A stretch of 64,000 bases of DNA from JALYGJ01 sp963781705. Lineage in GTDB: Bacteria > Chloroflexota > Limnocylindria > Limnocylindrales > CSP1-4. Numbering within the stretch: position 1 is the first letter of the stretch; each line of letters starts with the position of its first letter. A program made the translations under genes and the position numbers. The notes under the pieces were generated by a model. The model ran no database searches. It was not told the origin of the DNA and worked only from the letters and a program-made list of their open reading frames with translations. Shown one piece after another: positions 60,627 to 64,000 of the stretch. The DNA lies in assembly GCA_963781705.1 (NCBI GenBank), contig CAWAGP010000001.1, forward strand, positions 620,001 through 684,000, in the 5' to 3' direction.

Positions 60627-61937
60627 ATGTCCGTCGAGCCGACTGCGCTGCCTCCCGTGACCTCCGGCGGACCCTGCGCCGACCTCCGCTACAAAGCCGA
60701 ACAGCGCTGCGCCGAAGCTCAGCGCAGGGCAGACTCGGCAGCGCAGCAGCAACAGGTTCTGCGTGATCTGCGGCGCGAGGAAGCGCTCGTCGCGGAGCAA
60801 CGCGAGGCGGACGCGCGCATGCGCGATCGGCGCTACCTCGCCGAGGCCAAGACGCAGGCGCAGCGCGCCTACCACGCGTCCCTCGCGCGGGCGACCGTCG
60901 AGACCGAGCTCCAGGAGGCCGCCGACGAGTGGCTGCGCGCCGTAGACGGGTTGAACCGACAGGCGCGACTGGCGGGCGCGCGAGCGGATGTGCTGGCACG
61001 TCGAGCCTCTGAGTTGCAGGGTCAACTGCCGGCGGCGGAGGTAGCGGCTGATGCTGCGCGCATCGCCGCGGATGCAGCGGAGATCGAATGCATGGAGGCC
61101 CGCCGCGCGGCGGTCGAGTGCGAGGAATCGGCGCGCACAGAGGTGCCCTTGACCGAGCGCGCCGGTTCGGCGACGACCTCCTCGATGATTGCCGGCGAAG
61201 CCGCGCGCCTGCATGAGGTCCCGGCGGCGATCGTGCCCGAGCCGGCCAATGCGCATGTCGGCGGCGCTGTGCCGGGCCAGCCAGTCGGGAGCGACCACCT
61301 GCCCACGGGGTCGCTGAACGCCGCGTGGTCGACCGGACCCGCACCAGCCGGCGGCCAGGCTGCCGTGCCGCTCAACCCGGCGGTCGACCCACCACTGGCC
61401 AACGGCCTGCGCGAGTTGCTGGAGGGCGACCGCGGGCCGGTGCTCCATCTGGCCATGCAGCTTGCCGAGAGGACGGGCCTCGAGGCCGGCCGGCTGCAGT
61501 TGCTGCTGCTCGAACTACGCGAGGCAATCGAAGCCAGCGCGCTCGCCGACCACGCCCTCCGCTTCCCCGCCCAGCACCCGTTCTGGAGCCAGTTCAATCG
61601 GGCCGGCGCGGCGCGCATCATCTCGAGCCTGGCGTCGCTCGGTTTCCGGTTCGATGGCGACGCCAACTGGGTGGATGAACGCGCGCCGTCCATTCGCGAC
61701 CTGGCGATGGCGCTCTCGTATTCCGGTTTCGACCCGCGCTCACTTCGCCGGCCGGCCGGCCAGGCGGCCATCGACGCGCTATGGCAGGGCGCGGCCGTGG
61801 TTCCCGCCGAGTGGCTCCTCGAGCAGGCACCCGACCTCGAGCTGGCGGCAGTCAGCGACAGCCTCGGCCAACGCGGCGCACGGCTGGGCGAGTTGTGGGC
61901 GATCTGGAACCAGCTGCGGCCGTTGCTCTCTCGCTGA
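60627..61937 (+). CDS. Hypothetical coiled-coil protein
   Basis: 436 residues. Residues about 15-175 are Ala/Glu/Arg-rich helix, strongly coiled-coil (AEQRCAEAQRRADSAAQQQQ). After a Pro/Gly linker (about 205-255) comes a helical C-terminal domain with WSQFNRAGAARIISSLASLG and RFDGDANWVDERAPSIRDLA. No recognised family. Divergent from the respiratory operon, with 50 bp between starts, so they share a promoter region. Confidence 0.65.
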   Translation: MSVEPTALPPVTSGGPCADLRYKAEQRCAEAQRRADSAAQQQQVLRDLRREEALVAEQREADARMRDRRYLAEAKTQAQRAYHASLARATVETELQEAADEWLRAVDGLNRQARLAGARADVLARRASELQGQLPAAEVAADAARIAADAAEIECMEARRAAVECEESARTEVPLTERAGSATTSSMIAGEAARLHEVPAAIVPEPANAHVGGAVPGQPVGSDHLPTGSLNAAWSTGPAPAGGQAAVPLNPAVDPPLANGLRELLEGDRGPVLHLAMQLAERTGLEAGRLQLLLLELREAIEASALADHALRFPAQHPFWSQFNRAGAARIISSLASLGFRFDGDANWVDERAPSIRDLAMALSYSGFDPRSLRRPAGQAAIDALWQGAAVVPAEWLLEQAPDLELAAVSDSLGQRGARLGELWAIWNQLRPLLSR

Positions 61938-61965
61938 CCGCGGAGCATCGGGCAGCCGCGCGGCC

Positions 61966-62709
61966 CTAGCGCATCTTCAGCAGGCGAAACGACTCTGCCG
62001 CTTCGGTGCCGATGAGCTTGCCGTCCTCGCGCGCCCAGTTGCGCAGCATCTGCTCGAGTTCTTCGGGCCGGCGCAGCTGGCTGGCGTGCTCGCGCAGCGC
62101 ACCAATCTTGACGTCGATGGTGTCACTGATGTCGACCCACGTGTTGGCGCGATCGGTGAAGAACAGGTAGATGATGTCAACGTCAATCGGCGCCAGGCCC
62201 TCCTCCAGCGCGAGATTCGGGAACGCCATCGCGTTGCGCGCCGCCGGATAGACCGCGTCGACCGCCGCCATCGCGGCTTGCCGGTGATCGACGTGCTGGA
62301 TGAAGCCGCCATCGTGGATCACCACCGTGGGGTCCATAGCCATCACCGCGTCGGGCCGGAAAGTGCGGATGATGCGCACCAGCTGCTCGCGCAACGCGAG
62401 GTCGTTCTCGAGTGCACCGTCAGGCCGATGCAGGAAGTGCACGTCCTCATAGCCGACGACCCGGGCCGCGGCACGCTGCTCACCTTCCCGCGTCCGTGCC
62501 AGTCGCAGCGGGTCGGTGGCCGCGTCGTCGGCGCCGGCGTCGCCGCTGGTGCAACACACCAACTGGGCGACCGTGCCTGCCCTGATCCACTTTGCGACTG
62601 TTGCGGCGACGCCGAAATCGGCGTCGTCGGGATGCGCGGTGATGACCAGCAATCGCTCCGGCCGAGCTTCGTGGGGGCTGTCTCCGGATGGTTCGGATTG
62701 TTCGTTCAT
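61966..62709 (-). CDS. LmbE/PIG-L-type deacetylase
   Basis: 247 residues. Zinc motif AHPDDADFG (HPDD) near residue 26 and a second His site in QHVDHRQA; LVCCTSGDAGADD and EGEQRAAARVVGYEDVHFL are typical of the family. Such enzymes remove acetyl groups from GlcNAc-linked compounds (mycothiol, bacillithiol, glycan precursors); the substrate here is unknown. Confidence 0.9.
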   Translation of the reverse strand: MNEQSEPSGDSPHEARPERLLVITAHPDDADFGVAATVAKWIRAGTVAQLVCCTSGDAGADDAATDPLRLARTREGEQRAAARVVGYEDVHFLHRPDGALENDLALREQLVRIIRTFRPDAVMAMDPTVVIHDGGFIQHVDHRQAAMAAVDAVYPAARNAMAFPNLALEEGLAPIDVDIIYLFFTDRANTWVDISDTIDVKIGALREHASQLRRPEELEQMLRNWAREDGKLIGTEAAESFRLLKMR

Positions 62710-62795
62710 GTGCGTGTAAAACGGGCCGATTCAGGAACCATCAAAACCACCTGGGAAGTTGTTGCAAGCAGGTTACGACTGTGTATGCTTCGGCC

Positions 62796-62831
62796 GAGGC
62801 ATCGCTCGTCTCCCCCCACGGGCGATGCCTC
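62796..62831. terminator. Terminator hairpin after bcp
   Basis: GAGGCATCGC, 16-nt loop, GCGATGCCTC: perfect 10-bp arms, 19 nt past the end of the peroxiredoxin gene on the minus strand. Confidence 0.75.
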
Positions 62832-62850
62832 ATTTTGCTGTGCGCCGACA

Positions 62851-63348
62851 TCACTCCGCGGCGCGGGCCGCGTCCAGCGCGGCAAGCACCTCGGCAGCGT
62901 GTCCGAGCGCCTTTACGCCCGTCCAAACGTGGGCTATGCGACCCGTCGGGTCGACCAGGAAGGTGGTCCGCGCGATCCCCCAGTAACTACGTCCGTAATT
63001 TCGTTTCTCGACCCAAGTTCCGTACTCCTGGGCGACGGCATGGTCCTCGTCGGCGAGCAGCGTGAAGGGCAGGCCGAACTTGCGCTTGAATGCCGCTTTG
63101 CTGCCTGACCCGAGCACGCTCACACCCCACACTTCGGCGCCGCGCGCGTGCATCTCCTGGTCGGCATCTCTGAACTCACACGCCTCGACCGTGCAGCCCG
63201 GCGTGTCGTCCTTGGGGTAGAAGTACAGCACCACCCACTTGCCGCGCTGATCGCTCAGCCGGCGTGGCGTCCCGGTGTCGTCGGGGAGGACGATCTCGGG
63301 CGCCTGCCGGCCGACCTGCGCTAGCGTGGGCTCCTTCAGCTGATCCAC
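62851..63348 (-). CDS. bcp: Thioredoxin-dependent peroxiredoxin (Bcp type)
   Basis: 165 residues. Peroxidatic Cys52 in YPKDDTPGCTVEACEFRD, with the atypical second Cys57 five residues on, the Bcp arrangement. GVSVLGSGSKAAFKRKFGLP and TFLVDPTGRIAHVW complete the AhpC/TSA fold. It reduces hydroperoxides with thioredoxin in the cytosol. Stands between an LmbE gene and a truncated ABC ATPase on the same strand. Confidence 0.95.
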   Translation of the reverse strand: MDQLKEPTLAQVGRQAPEIVLPDDTGTPRRLSDQRGKWVVLYFYPKDDTPGCTVEACEFRDADQEMHARGAEVWGVSVLGSGSKAAFKRKFGLPFTLLADEDHAVAQEYGTWVEKRNYGRSYWGIARTTFLVDPTGRIAHVWTGVKALGHAAEVLAALDAARAAE

Positions 63349-63357
63349 CCGCAGAGT

Positions 63358-64000
63358 CTAGGGCAGCGCTACCAGGCCGCCGGGATCGAGCTCGAGATCG
63401 ACGAGGTCGCCGACCCCCGGCGGCTTCGACAGCGCGGCGTCGACCACCAACGGCGGCGCGTCGGACTCGATCAGCCGTACGGTCAGGCGCGTGTGGTCAC
63501 CGCGAAAGCTGCACGTCTCCAGGCGACCATGCAGTCGTCCGTGAGCGACCACGCGCAGCGCGCTCGGCAACAGCAGCAACTTGTGTTCGCCCGGCTCCAC
63601 GCCCGTCGGCGCCGGGAAGATGCCCCACGGTGTGGTCGCCCGGCCGTCATCGACCACGCCGCCGGCGATGTTGTCGAAGCCCAGGAAACGCGCCGCGAAC
63701 TCGGACGGGGGCGATCGCCACAGCTCTACCGGCGGCATGACCGCTTCGACGTGGCCGGCACGCATGAGCGCCACCCGGTCGCCGATCGCCAACGCCTCCT
63801 GCTGGTCGTGCGTGACATAGATGATCGGCAGGTCGAGCCGTTCGAACAGCGCCGCGAGGTCATCGAGCAGGCGCGTGCGCAGCGAGCGGTCCAAGGCACC
63901 GAGCGGCTCGTCGAGCATCAACAGGCGGGGAGTCGGAGCCAGCGCGCGGGCCAGCGCCACGCGCTGCTGTTCACCGCCCGACAGCTCGGTAACCGGACGC
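63358..64000 (-). CDS. ABC transporter ATPase with TOBE domain (N-terminus beyond right edge)
   Basis: The frame is open to the right edge, where it reads VTELSGGEQQRVALARALAP (signature motif). Walker B LLMLDEPLGALDRSLR, switch VTHDQQEALAIGDR and a C-terminal TOBE-like region (GEHKLLLLPSALRVV...). This is the CysA/PotA/FbpC-type ATPase for import of sulfate, iron, thiamine or polyamine-like solutes. The Walker A and start lie outside the window. Confidence 0.9.
   Translation of the reverse strand, partial: RPVTELSGGEQQRVALARALAPTPRLLMLDEPLGALDRSLRTRLLDDLAALFERLDLPIIYVTHDQQEALAIGDRVALMRAGHVEAVMPPVELWRSPPSEFAARFLGFDNIAGGVVDDGRATTPWGIFPAPTGVEPGEHKLLLLPSALRVVAHGRLHGRLETCSFRGDHTRLTVRLIESDAPPLVVDAALSKPPGVGDLVDLELDPGGLVALP

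Overview
This is a high-GC bacterial window (roughly two thirds G+C) with dense gene packing, many 4-nt start/stop overlaps (ATGA, GTGA) and frequent GTG/TTG starts. The gene content fits a Chloroflexota lineage, possibly the Limnocylindria: a split cytochrome b with a Rieske protein, a bacterial cyclic-2,3-diphosphoglycerate-synthetase homologue, DUF2203, several ECF sigma/anti-sigma pairs, giant FtsX permeases and Ala/Pro-rich zinc-ribbon membrane proteins. The assignment is an inference from gene content, not from a marker gene.

Region 1 (1-20.6 kb) is a plastic accessory zone around tRNA-Lys. A large surface-anchored protein (N-terminal zinc ribbons, Pro-rich linker, one membrane helix, papain-like Cys/His/Asp region) occurs twice, at 1-2114 (running off the left edge) and at 13519-16188. 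The copies share their upstream DNA as a long direct repeat. Between them lies about 10.4 kb bounded by a tRNA-Lys 3' fragment (2790-2834) and an intact tRNA-Lys(TTT) (13215-13289). It carries a methyltransferase, an eRF1-like protein, a PadR-regulated FtsX ABC exporter, a frameshifted tyrosine recombinase with a zinc-motif partner, and a sigma-factor pair. Further tRNA-Lys remnants lie at 16.4-16.6 kb and 20.56 kb, and integrase fragments at 9.16 kb and 16.4 kb, so this looks like a repeatedly used and now decayed integration site. Two Ca2+/cation antiporters and three small stress-type membrane/CsbD genes sit to the right.

Region 2 (20.6-33.4 kb): two very large FtsX-type permeases and two MacB-type ATPases form one operon; one ATPase has a C-terminal AbrB-like tail. 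It is followed by secreted lipoproteins, an oligopeptide-binding lipoprotein and a secreted protein with two almost identical 104-residue repeats.

Region 3 (33.4-48.2 kb): an OmpR/histidine kinase pair; a cyclic-2,3-DPG-synthetase homologue coupled to a second eRF1-like protein; NAD-malic enzyme; an NlpC/P60 hydrolase; two coupled TPR/coiled-coil membrane proteins; a COG4315 lipoprotein with an ECF sigma/RskA-type anti-sigma module; and a transketolase interrupted by one frameshift.

Region 4 (48.4-64 kb): an EamA transporter, an aminotransferase, a third ECF sigma with a membrane partner, and DUF2203. Then comes a six-gene minus-strand respiratory operon: GltD-like FAD/Fe-S oxidoreductase, cytochrome b N-half, cytochrome b C-half, Rieske, cytochrome c-cupredoxin fusion, membrane kelch protein. 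The window ends with a coiled-coil protein, an LmbE deacetylase, a Bcp peroxiredoxin and an ABC ATPase that runs off the right edge.
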